64,000 bases of DNA from Candidatus Alistipes merdigallinarum (GTDB lineage Bacteria > Bacteroidota > Bacteroidia > Bacteroidales > Rikenellaceae): the NCBI GenBank assembly GCA_019119305.1, contig DWXH01000021.1, positions 62,001 through 126,000 of the forward strand, given 5' to 3'. The position numbers were made by a program, and so were the translations under genes. Positions 48,135-57,394 of this stretch are shown piece by piece. The notes under the pieces are model-generated. The model was not told the DNA's origin. It made no database searches and saw only the letters and a list, made by a program, of their open reading frames with translations. Each line of letters opens with the position of its first letter. The stretch's first letter is position 1.

Positions 48135-50414
48135 TTATTTGGTCGGGATCGTCGCAGCAGCGGCAATCACACTCAGATTACGGATCGACCTCGACGAAGC
48201 AACCTCCGGAATCAGATGGACATACGGCCGATGCAACCCCATCAGGATCGGACCGTTGATCTCGGCACCTCCCAAAATCTCCATCATTTTATACGAGATG
48301 TTGGCCGATGACAGATTCGGGAAGATCAGCACATTGATATCGCGATCGCCCAACTTGTTGAACGGATAAAATTCGTTCCGTGCCTTCTTATTCAAAGCAA
48401 TGTCGGCCTTCATCTCTCCCTCCACGAGCAACTCGGGGTATTGGAAATGCAGGATCTCCACCGCTTTGGAGACTTTGGTCGCCAACGGTTCGGTGCTCGT
48501 TCCGAAATTCGAGTGCGACAACATGCCGATTACCGGTTCGATACCGAAGCTCCGCACCGTCCGAGCAGTCATCAAGGCAATGTTGACCAGATCCTCGACC
48601 GTCGGACTCGGATTGACCGCCATGTCGGCAAAAAACATCGGTCCCCGCTTCGTCGTTACAATCTCCATGGCTGCCAACGTCGTGTTGCTGTTCGTCGTAA
48701 AAATCTGACGGACAGGCTTCAGCGACTCGATGTAATGGTGCGTATAACCGAGGATCGAGGTATCGGCGTCCCCTGCAGCCACCATCATCAACGAGAACCA
48801 GTCCCGATGCATCATATACTCGACCGCTTCGTTCATACGTACACCCTTCCGGCTCACCTTGTTATAGAGTTGCTGGGCATAATCCCGACGTCGGCCCTCT
48901 TCTGCATCGCTTCTGAAGTCAACGACATACTTCATGTCGAGGTTCAGGTGATTCTCCTGTAAAATAGCGGCGATCTTCTTCGCGTCGCCCACCAATATAG
49001 GAACAGCCAGATTGTCGTTGATCAAATGGATCGCTGCCTTGATCGTCGTCAGCCGATCGCCCTCGCTGAATACGATCCGACGCGGCTCGGCCGTTTTGAC
49101 CTTCGAACGGATCGCCCGCATCAATTTATCGTCACGCCCCATCCGGCCGTCCAGCTCTTCGGCATAAGCCTTCCAGTCGGTAATCGTTTTCCGGGCGACA
49201 CCCGATTCGATAGCGGCCTTGGCCACCGCCACCGAAATCGTCGAGATCAATCTCGGATCCAGCGCTTTCGGGATCAGATAATCCCGCCCGAAAGATATAT
49301 TGTTGTCGTTATAGGCCGCAGCCACAATATCGGGAACGGGCTCCTTGGTCAATGCCGCAAGGGCTTTCACGGCTGCAATCTTCATCTCTTCGTTGATCGT
49401 AGTCGCCCGCACGTCGAGCGCTCCCCTGAAAATATACGGGAATCCCAACACATTGTTCACCTGATTGGGATAGTCCGAACGCCCCGTCGCAAAGATGATG
49501 TCCTTGCGTGCCGCCATCGCATCGGCATAAGAGATCTCCGGATTGGGATTGGCCAATGCGAATACGATCGGATTCTCGGCCATACTGCGCACCATATCCT
49601 GTGTCAGCACATTGGCCACCGAAAGCCCGAGAAAGACATCCGCCCCTTTCAGCGCCTCGGTCAACGTATCGACCTCGCGAGTCGTCGCAAATTTGCTCTT
49701 GATCGGATTCAGATCTTTCCTACGTACCGATATCACCCCTTTGCTGTCGCACATCACCACATTTTCGGGTTTAACCCCAAGCGACATATACAATTTGGCG
49801 CACGAAACGGCAGCCGCACCGGCCCCGTTCACCACAACGCGAACCTCTTCGATTTTCTTTCCGGCAATTTCCAACGCATTCAACAACGCCGCAGAGGAGA
49901 TGATCGCCGTCCCGTGCTGATCGTCGTGCATCACAGGAATCGACAACTCCTCCTTAAGCCGTTCCTCAATCTCGAAACACTCCGGAGCCTTGATATCCTC
50001 CAGGTTGATTCCTCCGAAGGTCACCGATATGTTTTTCACCGTCTGGATAAACTGCTCCGTATCCTTTGTATTGACCTCTATGTCGAACACGTCGATATCG
50101 GCAAAGGTCTTAAAGAGCAAACCTTTCCCTTCCATCACCGGTTTCCCGGCCATCGCTCCGATATCACCGAGTCCCAACACCGCCGTACCGTTCGAGATTA
50201 CAGCCACCAGGTTTCCCTTGGCCGTATACTTATACGCATCGTCCGGATTCTCCTTAATGGCCAAACATGGTTCGGCCACTCCGGGCGAATAGGCCAACGA
50301 AAGGTCCTTCTGCGTGCTGTACGGTTTGGTCGGAACGACCTCTATTTTTCCGGGCCGCCCCTCCGAATGGTAGAGAAGTGCCTCTTCTTTCTTACTTTTT
50401 GCGTTATTCCCCAT
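48135..50414 (-). CDS. maeB: NADP-dependent malic enzyme with phosphotransacetylase-like domain
   Basis: Oxidative decarboxylation of malate to pyruvate with NADPH. The 759-residue fusion type has an N-terminal malic domain (PYSTQKDLSLAYSPGVAEPC, MHDDQHGTAIISSAALLNAL), an NAD(P)-binding domain (VVNGAGAAAVSCAKL, VFALANPNPEISYADA) and a PTA-like C-terminal half (about 430-759), which in this family is regulatory rather than catalytic. Length is normal. A terminator follows. Confidence 0.96.
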   Translation of the reverse strand: MGNNAKSKKEEALLYHSEGRPGKIEVVPTKPYSTQKDLSLAYSPGVAEPCLAIKENPDDAYKYTAKGNLVAVISNGTAVLGLGDIGAMAGKPVMEGKGLLFKTFADIDVFDIEVNTKDTEQFIQTVKNISVTFGGINLEDIKAPECFEIEERLKEELSIPVMHDDQHGTAIISSAALLNALEIAGKKIEEVRVVVNGAGAAAVSCAKLYMSLGVKPENVVMCDSKGVISVRRKDLNPIKSKFATTREVDTLTEALKGADVFLGLSVANVLTQDMVRSMAENPIVFALANPNPEISYADAMAARKDIIFATGRSDYPNQVNNVLGFPYIFRGALDVRATTINEEMKIAAVKALAALTKEPVPDIVAAAYNDNNISFGRDYLIPKALDPRLISTISVAVAKAAIESGVARKTITDWKAYAEELDGRMGRDDKLMRAIRSKVKTAEPRRIVFSEGDRLTTIKAAIHLINDNLAVPILVGDAKKIAAILQENHLNLDMKYVVDFRSDAEEGRRRDYAQQLYNKVSRKGVRMNEAVEYMMHRDWFSLMMVAAGDADTSILGYTHHYIESLKPVRQIFTTNSNTTLAAMEIVTTKRGPMFFADMAVNPSPTVEDLVNIALMTARTVRSFGIEPVIGMLSHSNFGTSTEPLATKVSKAVEILHFQYPELLVEGEMKADIALNKKARNEFYPFNKLGDRDINVLIFPNLSSANISYKMMEILGGAEINGPILMGLHRPYVHLIPEVASSRSIRNLSVIAAAATIPTK

Positions 50415-50532
50415 AGCTAACTATTCTGTTTTCCTTTATTCCAACATAATCTTATCGAATAACCGCCATATTATACAGAGATTGTCACGACAAAAAAATC
50501 TAACAACCATTTTTTTGTAACCGACTTTTCGC

Positions 50533-50540
50533 TATATTTG
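50533..50540 (+). promoter_or_regulatory. Putative -7 box (TATATTTG) of the HsdR-N-like gene
   Basis: TATATTTG lies 77 bases before the start codon. A TTTG is present upstream but only about 15 bases away, shorter than usual. Confidence 0.45.
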
Positions 50541-50617
50541 TAATATAGTGGTAGATATTTCGCAATCCCTTTTCATCACGAAAAAATCAGGCACAAGGTA
50601 CGCATTTTTATCAACAG

Positions 50618-51085
50618 ATGGATGCATTTTCGCAATTAAATTTTCCTCGATACCCTTTCAGAATCCGGAAACGTGAAACAGAGCCCCAAATTTGGGACAA
50701 CATCCGACAAAAATGGCTCGTCCTAACTCCCGAAGAGTGGGTCCGGCAACATCTGATCCGATTTTTGATCGAAGCACGCGGTGTATTGCCGGCCTCCATA
50801 TCGCAAGAATACCCCATCCCCCTCGGGGGAACACGGCAGCGGGCCGATCTCGTTGTTTTCGACCGGAACGGGCACCCCTGTTTGCTGGCTGAATGCAAAG
50901 CCCCCGACGTCAACCTGACCCAAACAACTCTCGCACAAGCCGTTCGCTACAACAGCATATTAAAAACCCCGTTCGTCTTGCTGACGAACGGGATCAAACA
51001 TATCTGCTATCATTACGACCACTCGGGACATTGGCTCACCATGAGCGACATCCCCGATCTGTCACCATTTTTTCGGATTCAATAA
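50618..51085 (+). CDS. Stand-alone HsdR N-terminal-like (PD-(D/E)XK) domain protein
   Basis: A 155-residue protein that corresponds only to the nuclease-like N-terminal domain of type I restriction HsdR subunits. The PD-(D/E)XK motif is visible: ADLVVFDRNG then LLAECKAP, with a preceding Glu in ISQEYPIPLGGTRQRAD. No helicase, HsdM or HsdS gene is nearby, so this is not a restriction system. Such single-domain proteins occur widely in Bacteroidota with unknown role. Its last 24 bases overlap, tail to tail, the end of the acetyltransferase gene on the opposite strand. Confidence 0.85.
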   Translation: MDAFSQLNFPRYPFRIRKRETEPQIWDNIRQKWLVLTPEEWVRQHLIRFLIEARGVLPASISQEYPIPLGGTRQRADLVVFDRNGHPCLLAECKAPDVNLTQTTLAQAVRYNSILKTPFVLLTNGIKHICYHYDHSGHWLTMSDIPDLSPFFRIQ

Positions 51086-51601
51086 CTGCAGCATATACTC
51101 ATCCTGCCAGTCGGATGTCGTCCGGGTCCACTCCTTTTTCAATCCGCTGACCGTAAATCCTTTGCTTTTGAACAAGGCGAGGCTCCGCAGGTTCTGCGTC
51201 GGAATATTGCAATACAACTGATTGAGCGTCAACACCTGAAAGCAATAACGGATCAACAACGACACGGCATGCGAAGCATACCCTTGCCCCTGATCGTTCT
51301 TGTCGTAGATCAAAATGCCCACACCCGCCCGACAATTATAGGGGTCGAGGTCGAACAAATCGATCGCTCCGACCGGTTTCCCTTCGGCTTTCGACTCGAT
51401 AATCAAACGCAACTGACGGGTTTCATAAATATCCCGCTGCTGTTCGGCGATGAACTTCCGTAAAACATGTTTCGAAAAGGGAGCAATCGTATTGCTCACC
51501 TTCCATGTCTCGGTATCGTTCTCCCACCGGTACAGAATATTCACATCCTCCGGTTCCAAAGCGCGCAACCGGATCAGATCGCTCTCCATCGGATTGCCCA
51601 T
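51062..51601 (-). CDS. GNAT-family N-acetyltransferase (RimJ/RimL-like)
   Basis: Acetyl-CoA-dependent acetyltransferase of 179 residues. It opens with IRLRALEPEDVNILYRWEN, typical of RimJ/RimL-like enzymes, and has the acetyl-CoA loop DKNDQGQGYASHAV and the C-terminal LYCNIPTQNLRSLALFKSKGF segment. The substrate could be a protein N terminus or a small amine; it cannot be read. The start may be 51601 or 51589. It follows the ROK gene by 31 bp and overlaps the HsdR-N-like gene convergently by 24 bp. Confidence 0.88.
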   Translation of the reverse strand: MGNPMESDLIRLRALEPEDVNILYRWENDTETWKVSNTIAPFSKHVLRKFIAEQQRDIYETRQLRLIIESKAEGKPVGAIDLFDLDPYNCRAGVGILIYDKNDQGQGYASHAVSLLIRYCFQVLTLNQLYCNIPTQNLRSLALFKSKGFTVSGLKKEWTRTTSDWQDEYMLQLLNPKKW

Positions 51602-51632
51602 AACAAAAAGGATATGAAATCGATTACTACCT

Positions 51633-52865
51633 TTACAACGAAATGATCTTGTTCCGGATCAACATGGCCGCACCGAGCGCTCCGATATTCTCATCCAGAT
51701 TGGTCGTACGGAACAACGTGTCGTTATAAACCAGACGCAACGAATATTTGTTGACCGCCGATTTGAGCGGCAACATAAGATAATCGCCCGCCGCAGCCAA
51801 ATTTCCTCCGATGATCACCTGTTCCGGATTGAAAATATTGATCAGGAATGCAATACTTTTTCCGATCTTCTCGCCGACCTCTTCGATCAATTCGATCGAC
51901 AGCGTATCGTCGTTTTTGGCCGCCTGAACGATGTCGTTGATATGGATCTTATGCTGCTTCTGGTATTTATCCATCAGGATTGTCGTCCGTCCGTTCTGAA
52001 TCTGAGTCACCATCTTATTCTCGATGGCGATTCCCGAAACCTCCGTCTCCAAACACCCTTTCTTGCCGCAATCGCAGATAATTTCGTTATTAAAAAACGG
52101 AGTGTGGCCGAATTCTCCGGCAAAACCCGATTTCCCGTAATACAGCTTGCCATCGATAATAATACCGATCGCCACACCGCGGGCCAGATTCAAATAGATG
52201 ATGTTCTTCTCCTCACCTGTACATCCCTTCGTGTATTCGGCATAGCATCGAGCACGCGTATCGTTCTCAATCAGCACCCGATGACCGAACCGTTTCTCCA
52301 TAATATCACACAACGACTCCTCTTGAGAGGTAAAGTATTTATAGCTTCTTCCGGTTTTCGGATTGACTCTTCCGGCAATACAAATTCCGATGCCTAGCAA
52401 TTTGGTACGATCGATGTCGCTGCTGTTCAAAAACTTTTCGATCGTCTGACAAATACATTCCAGACATTCATCGGTATCGTCGAGTTGAAAATCGGCATTA
52501 TGTTCCAACTTGATCACATTATTATGCAAATCGGTCAACATCAACACCATCTGGTCTCGACTGATTTCGATCCCCGCAAAATAGATCGAAGAATGGGTCA
52601 ACCCGAAAACATTGGGACGGCGTCCTCCACTGGTTTCTATTTTTCCACGATCCGCAATAATCTTATCGGCCAACAACTCGTCTACCAGTTTCGTAACAGT
52701 CGGAATACTGACATGTAATTCACGAGCCAAATCAGCCAATGTACACTCTCCTTCTATGGCCATATGGGCTATAATGTTACGCTTTAAGATATTGTTTTTC
52801 TGAACAATGCCTTTAGCTTTCCCGTTTTTACCCGGTTGATTGAAAAATTCCTGTAACGTGCTCAT
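51633..52865 (-). CDS. ROK-family transcriptional regulator (NagC/XylR-like)
   Basis: A 410-residue regulator with an N-terminal winged helix-turn-helix (about 28-85, TLADLARELHVSIPTVTKLVDEL) and a C-terminal ROK sugar-kinase-like domain. The zinc motif is present (CDCGKKGCLETEVSG), and a sugar-binding segment follows GFAGEFGHTPF. HTH plus ROK indicates a sugar-responsive repressor of the NagC/XylR type. No sugar operon is adjacent, so its targets are not visible here. The GNAT gene lies 31 bp downstream on the same strand. Confidence 0.92.
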   Translation of the reverse strand: MSTLQEFFNQPGKNGKAKGIVQKNNILKRNIIAHMAIEGECTLADLARELHVSIPTVTKLVDELLADKIIADRGKIETSGGRRPNVFGLTHSSIYFAGIEISRDQMVLMLTDLHNNVIKLEHNADFQLDDTDECLECICQTIEKFLNSSDIDRTKLLGIGICIAGRVNPKTGRSYKYFTSQEESLCDIMEKRFGHRVLIENDTRARCYAEYTKGCTGEEKNIIYLNLARGVAIGIIIDGKLYYGKSGFAGEFGHTPFFNNEIICDCGKKGCLETEVSGIAIENKMVTQIQNGRTTILMDKYQKQHKIHINDIVQAAKNDDTLSIELIEEVGEKIGKSIAFLINIFNPEQVIIGGNLAAAGDYLMLPLKSAVNKYSLRLVYNDTLFRTTNLDENIGALGAAMLIRNKIISL

Positions 52866-53043
52866 GACTGTAATTATTTAATGGGTTATGTTAAGTGGTT
52901 TTTCTTTTCTTATCTTAAAATATAACGACCAATTCTAGTTGAATTGTACAAAGTAAATGAAAAAAAGATTAAAAAGCCACGATCTGTTAAAATATTTTAC
53001 ATTTTTACCCATATTTCTTATTGTTTTCCGAATTTCTAAAATA

Positions 53044-53085
53044 CAAAGAATGAGACAAGCGGTCATCCGCCCATCTCATTCTTTG
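53044..53085 (-). terminator. Hairpin terminator after fabD
   Basis: A 12-bp stem (CAAAGAATGAGA / TCTCATTCTTTG) with an inner GCGG/CCGC helix, starting 17 bases after the fabD stop. The following T run is broken (TTTGTATTTTAG). Confidence 0.75.
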
Positions 53086-53101
53086 CTTATCTATAAAAAT
53101 C

Positions 53102-53986
53102 TTACAACGTTTGTTTCGACTCGCAGACAGCGCTCCGATCCACCTTTTTAATCAAACCCTGCAATACGCTTCCCGGACCGAGTTCCGTAAATTGGGTAGC
53201 CTGATCGGCCAACATATTACGAACGATCTGCGTCCACCGAACAGGAGAGGTCAGCTGTGCGATCAGATTCTTTTGAATCTTTTCGGGATCGGTATAGGGT
53301 TTTGCATCGACATTTTGATAAACCGGACAAATCGGCTGTGCAAAAGGAGCTGCCTTGATCGCCTCTTCCAGCTCGACACGTGCCGGTTCCATCAACGGAG
53401 AGTGAAAAGCACCCCCTACATTCAGTTTCAAAGCCCGTTTTGCCCCGGCTTCAGAAAGTTTGGCACAAGCCTCATCGATCGCTTCGTTGCTACCGGAAAT
53501 CACCAGCTGACCCGGGCAGTTATAGTTAGCCGGAACGACAACCCCCTGTATAGAAGCACAGACCTCCTCGACTTTTTCATCGGGAAGACCAATGATTGCA
53601 GCCATCGTCGAAGGATTCTGTTCACAAGCCTTTTGCATTGCCATTGCCCGCTTTGACACCAATTTCAATCCGTCCTCGAACGAGAGCGCACCAGCTGCAA
53701 CCAAAGCACTGAACTCTCCGAGCGAATGTCCTGCGGTCATATCCGGTTTGAACACGTCTCCCAAAGACTTAGCCAAAATTACCGAATGCAAGAAAATCGC
53801 CGGTTGGGTAACTTTCGTCTGTTTGAGCTGTTCGTCGGTTCCCGCAAACATGATATCCGTGATGGAAAATCCCAAAATTTCATTCGCCTTTTCGAATAAC
53901 TCCTTAGCTAAAGGGACATTGTCATAAAGATCCTTGCCCATTCCCACGAATTGAGCACCTTGTCCCGGAAATACATATGCGTGCAT
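53102..53986 (-). CDS. fabD: Malonyl-CoA:ACP transacylase
   Basis: Loads malonyl groups onto acyl carrier protein for fatty acid synthesis. The 294-residue product begins with the family FPGQGAQFVGMG motif, carries the nucleophile in GHSLGEFSALVAAGAL (Ser88), and has the downstream FHSPLMEPA motif with the catalytic His. Normal length. A -7 box at 54015-54022 and a terminator suggest it is transcribed alone. Confidence 0.97.
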   Translation of the reverse strand: MHAYVFPGQGAQFVGMGKDLYDNVPLAKELFEKANEILGFSITDIMFAGTDEQLKQTKVTQPAIFLHSVILAKSLGDVFKPDMTAGHSLGEFSALVAAGALSFEDGLKLVSKRAMAMQKACEQNPSTMAAIIGLPDEKVEEVCASIQGVVVPANYNCPGQLVISGSNEAIDEACAKLSEAGAKRALKLNVGGAFHSPLMEPARVELEEAIKAAPFAQPICPVYQNVDAKPYTDPEKIQKNLIAQLTSPVRWTQIVRNMLADQATQFTELGPGSVLQGLIKKVDRSAVCESKQTL

Positions 53987-54014
53987 TTTCGTATCTTTTT
54001 TAGTTTACAGCGGA

Positions 54015-54022
54015 CAAAGATA
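54015..54022 (-). promoter_or_regulatory. Putative -7 box (TATCTTTG) of fabD
   Basis: TATCTTTG on the minus strand 29 bases before the fabD start. Confidence 0.55.
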
Positions 54023-54135
54023 CACATTTTTCACAAAACGAACGATTTCTGATTCACAAACCATTAGAAATACGGCCTCTCCTTTTTTGCCCAAAACCAA
54101 CTCCATCCCTATGTTCGTCCTCAAATCATTTTGCG

Positions 54136-54143
54136 TATTTTTG
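54136..54143 (+). promoter_or_regulatory. Putative -7 box (TATTTTTG) of the barrel protein gene
   Basis: TATTTTTG 29 bases before the ATG at 54172. Confidence 0.5.
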
Positions 54144-54171
54144 CCGAACCTATATTTTCTAAAGTCATTTG

Positions 54172-54879
54172 ATGAAAAATTTTTCTTCGCTAACTATCCT
54201 GTTGTGCTTTTTAGCCTCATTGCAAATCTCCACACTCTCCGCCCAACGTAACGCGAAGGCATTCGAACACGGAGTCGTCGCATTGGATATCGGCACTACC
54301 GGCATAGGATTTTCATTCGCCACTCCTCTCCATCCATCGGTAGAGCTTCGTGCGGGAATAGGAGCCCTACCTTTTTCTTTCAAATACACTTATGACCATT
54401 TCGAACCCGTATCGGACCAACCCATGCCGACCAATATATTGTTGAACGCCAAAATAAACATGCTGAACGGGCACCTGCTGTTCGACTATTTTCCCTCACG
54501 CAACTCCTCATTTTTTCTTACGGCCGGACTGTATGCAGGCCAGAACCGAATGATCCTGATCTCGGGACAAAGCACCGAACCGGTCCAAATCGGCAACCTC
54601 ATCATCACCCCCGACGAAATGGGACAAGTCGAAGGCTGGATGAAAATCCATGCTCTGAAACCCTATATCGGCCTCGGATTCGAGCAGACTCTTTCCCACT
54701 CCCGTTTCGGTTTCAAATTCGAACTCGGAGCTATGTTCATTGGAACACCGACCATACAAAGTAACAAACTATCATCGCTGGTTGATATCGGCGAGAAAAT
54801 GAGCGGCATTGACCGTTTCCTGACCCGGTTCAAGGTCTATCCGAAACTCTCTTTCCAGGTGAATTACCGAATTTTTTAA
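54172..54879 (+). CDS. Probable outer-membrane beta-barrel protein
   Basis: A 235-residue protein with a signal peptide (MKNFSSLTILLCFLASLQIS, cleavage near LSAQ). The mature part alternates polar and hydrophobic residues in strands and ends SFQVNYRIF, with the terminal Phe common in outer-membrane barrels. I do not recognise a named family. The ATG at 54172 is preferred; a TTG one codon earlier is possible. It is followed 118 bp later by the PanE-like gene, which has its own -7 box. Confidence 0.7.
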   Translation: MKNFSSLTILLCFLASLQISTLSAQRNAKAFEHGVVALDIGTTGIGFSFATPLHPSVELRAGIGALPFSFKYTYDHFEPVSDQPMPTNILLNAKINMLNGHLLFDYFPSRNSSFFLTAGLYAGQNRMILISGQSTEPVQIGNLIITPDEMGQVEGWMKIHALKPYIGLGFEQTLSHSRFGFKFELGAMFIGTPTIQSNKLSSLVDIGEKMSGIDRFLTRFKVYPKLSFQVNYRIF

Positions 54880-54964
54880 ATTTCATGGAGGGGTATTTCC
54901 GTTTTCTTCCCTTTCGGTTCCCGATATTTACTGATGAATAAAACCAATTCCTCCGGCAAATTCG

Positions 54965-54972
54965 TATCTTTG
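54965..54972 (+). promoter_or_regulatory. Putative -7 box (TATCTTTG) of the panE-like operon
   Basis: TATCTTTG 25 bases before the PanE-like start. As the three genes behind it follow at gaps of 27, 6 and 20 bp, it may drive all four. Confidence 0.6.
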
Positions 54973-54997
54973 TCTGTCGAGTAATAGGACAAAAGAT

Positions 54998-55939
54998 ATG
55001 AAAACAAAAATAGTCATCGTCGGAACAGGCGGAGTCGGCGGTTTTATCGGAGGAAAACTTGCCAAACATTACACGCCAGACTCTTCCGTAAAAGTCTGTT
55101 TCCTGTCTCGAGGCGAGGCATTAAAGAATATCCGACAACAGGGGTTGATTGTGGATGCGCAGCAAGGCAGTTTCACGGCCCACCCTGCCCTCGCAACCGA
55201 TTCGGCCGCCGAGATCGGACCTGCCGACTACATCCTGCTCTGCACGAAAGCCTACGACATCGAACGGGCCGTCGAACAGATCCGGCCGACGGTCACACCA
55301 CAAACGGTGATCCTCCCTTTTCTGAACGGGGTGGACAGTGCTGAACGGATCAAGGCGATCTTACCCGAACAACCCGTGTGGGACGGATGCGTCTACATCG
55401 TAGCCTACATCGTATCGCCCGGGCGGATTGCCGAACGGACCAACGGATACCGGTATATGTTCGGAGCGCAGGACGATCCCGATCCACGGCAGGAGGAGCT
55501 GCAATCCCTCTTTGCCGAAGCAGACCTCCGTGCCATCCACGTACCGGACATCCAAAGACGCGTATGGGACAAATTCGCATTCATATCGACCGTTGCAACA
55601 GCAACCTCCTATACCGATGAGCCTTATGGAGTCGTCCTGAACACCCCATCGTACCGTCAGCAATTCGAATCGTTGCTCGAAGAATTTCAGGCGGTCGCCT
55701 GCAAGAAAGGGATTACGCTCTCCGAAGGGATTGCCCAAAAGGTCATCGACCAGATGGAACGTATCCCGGCCGACACAACCACATCGATGCAACGGGACTT
55801 CCGTGCTGGGAAGAACACCGAACTGGAGTCGCTGACCGGATACATTGTCCGTGAAGGGGAACGTCTCGGAGTTCCGACCCCCGTGTACGACCTGATGTAT
55901 GCAGCCCTTCAAAATCGAATGAAACCTTTATTAGGATAA
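54998..55939 (+). CDS. Ketopantoate reductase-family protein (PanE/ApbA)
   Basis: NADPH-dependent reductase of 313 residues. The N-terminal Rossmann motif IVIVGTGGVGGFIGG, the conserved Lys region LLCTKAYD, the LPFLNGVDSAE motif and a C-terminal helical domain with KFAFISTVATATSY fit PanE, which reduces 2-dehydropantoate in pantothenate synthesis. Because the family also contains relatives with other substrates, I leave out the gene symbol. It lies 27 bp before the transglutaminase lipoprotein gene and probably shares its promoter. Confidence 0.85.
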   Translation: MKTKIVIVGTGGVGGFIGGKLAKHYTPDSSVKVCFLSRGEALKNIRQQGLIVDAQQGSFTAHPALATDSAAEIGPADYILLCTKAYDIERAVEQIRPTVTPQTVILPFLNGVDSAERIKAILPEQPVWDGCVYIVAYIVSPGRIAERTNGYRYMFGAQDDPDPRQEELQSLFAEADLRAIHVPDIQRRVWDKFAFISTVATATSYTDEPYGVVLNTPSYRQQFESLLEEFQAVACKKGITLSEGIAQKVIDQMERIPADTTTSMQRDFRAGKNTELESLTGYIVREGERLGVPTPVYDLMYAALQNRMKPLLG

Positions 55940-55966
55940 AGATAAACAACCCAATATCCTCCGGTC

Positions 55967-57388
55967 ATGAACAAACCCAATCTTTACCGTTATTTCGTCC
56001 CCATCCTTTGTTGCGGCATACTCGCTTGCGCGAAACCACAAAACGATTGGAGCGAAACAGCCTCCATATGGATAGATGAAGGAGCTTTTCAGCGAGCCGA
56101 TTCGTTGCTGAACACTGTCGTAAAGGAACATACCTCGAACGACGAACTCCGCCGGGCCGACTCCCTGCAGGAGATCATGCGCCGATGGCGGATCGAATTT
56201 CCGTACGACTCCGTACAAATCACCGAACAGATCCACGCCCGATTCGGCGATACAATAACTTCCGGACAGATCGCCCGTTGGGAGGATAGCGGACAGCTCG
56301 AGATGCGCCGGATAGACGGAGAAAAGCGTTATTTCAGACGGGCGGTCGGCAACCTGTTCCATCTGGTTCCCGAACTTTCCAGCCGAGCAGTTCAATCGGG
56401 CGACGATCCTCGCATCGCACATCTGCACTCGATCGTCGACTCAACCACCCGTTTCGGAGCCGCCACCCATCCGGTTCGGACCACCGTTCACTACACCCTG
56501 ACCGTACACCCGAACGCCGTACCCGAAGGGGATACGCTCCGTTGCTGGTTGCCCTACCCCCAAGAGATCGCCCCGCGACAAACCGACATCGAACTGCTCG
56601 GCTCGTTTCCCGCGACCCATACCCTTGCACCGGTCGGGACACCCCAACGAAGCATCTACCTCGAGCAGGTTGCACGCAAAGACAGCGCTACCCGCTTCGA
56701 AGTAACCTTCCGGATAATCAACCGGGCCCGCTATTTCAGCCAGGACTCCTTAATAAAAGAGGTGCAACCGTACGATACAACCTCCGAAATTTACCGGACC
56801 TATACGGCCGAACGCCCCTCTCAGATTCTCTTCTCCGACCGGTTAACTGCCAAAGCCCGCGAACTGGCCGGCAACGAGACCAATCCCGTACGGATCGTAT
56901 CGCGCATTTACGACTGGATCGACGAAATTCCGTGGGCGGGATCGATCGAATACAGCGTATTGCCCCACATTCCGGAGTATGTGCTCTCCTCGGGACACGG
57001 TGACTGCGGACAGGTCGGGTTGCTGCTCATTACAATGTTGCGCAGCGTGGGAATCCCGGCCCGATGGGAGAGCGGCTGGACCCTCTTCCCTCTCGCTTCC
57101 AACCTCCACGACTGGGGTTCGGTCTATTATGAAGGCGTAGGCTGGGTTCCCATCGACGTATCCGCCGGACGTCAGGCGAGCGACGATCCCGCAGTACGCA
57201 ACTTTTATAAATCAGGACTCGACAGCTACCGGCTGGTTGTAAACAGCGATTACAGCTATCCGTTCGTCCCCCGGAAAATCCACATGCGGAGTGAGCCGAT
57301 CGATTTTCAACGTGGAGAGGTGGAGACTTCTGAACGAAATCTTTACTTCGATGAATGGGACTATTTTATGGAAATATCATACGAATAA
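55967..57388 (+). CDS. Lipoprotein with transglutaminase-like cysteine peptidase domain
   Basis: A 473-residue envelope lipoprotein (lipobox ILAC, Cys21). Residues 25-160 are helical; about 170-260 form a beta domain; and a transglutaminase-like domain follows (about 290-410) with the full triad: Cys347 in GHGDCGQ, His381 in HDWGSVYYEG and Asp397 in VPIDVS. In bacteria such domains often act as peptidases or amidases on wall peptides or proteins. The next genes encode an NlpC/P60 peptidase and a dipeptide epimerase, 6 and then 20 bp away, which supports a wall-peptide role; that is inference. Confidence 0.85.
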   Translation: MNKPNLYRYFVPILCCGILACAKPQNDWSETASIWIDEGAFQRADSLLNTVVKEHTSNDELRRADSLQEIMRRWRIEFPYDSVQITEQIHARFGDTITSGQIARWEDSGQLEMRRIDGEKRYFRRAVGNLFHLVPELSSRAVQSGDDPRIAHLHSIVDSTTRFGAATHPVRTTVHYTLTVHPNAVPEGDTLRCWLPYPQEIAPRQTDIELLGSFPATHTLAPVGTPQRSIYLEQVARKDSATRFEVTFRIINRARYFSQDSLIKEVQPYDTTSEIYRTYTAERPSQILFSDRLTAKARELAGNETNPVRIVSRIYDWIDEIPWAGSIEYSVLPHIPEYVLSSGHGDCGQVGLLLITMLRSVGIPARWESGWTLFPLASNLHDWGSVYYEGVGWVPIDVSAGRQASDDPAVRNFYKSGLDSYRLVVNSDYSYPFVPRKIHMRSEPIDFQRGEVETSERNLYFDEWDYFMEISYE

Positions 57389-57394
57389 AACGAA

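Noticed and set aside
49026..50420. Open plus-strand frame of 464 codons
   Set aside because: Antisense shadow of the malic enzyme gene; no homology and no promoter.
50618..51601. A restriction-modification locus
   Set aside because: Only an HsdR-N-like domain is present; no helicase, methylase or specificity gene lies nearby.
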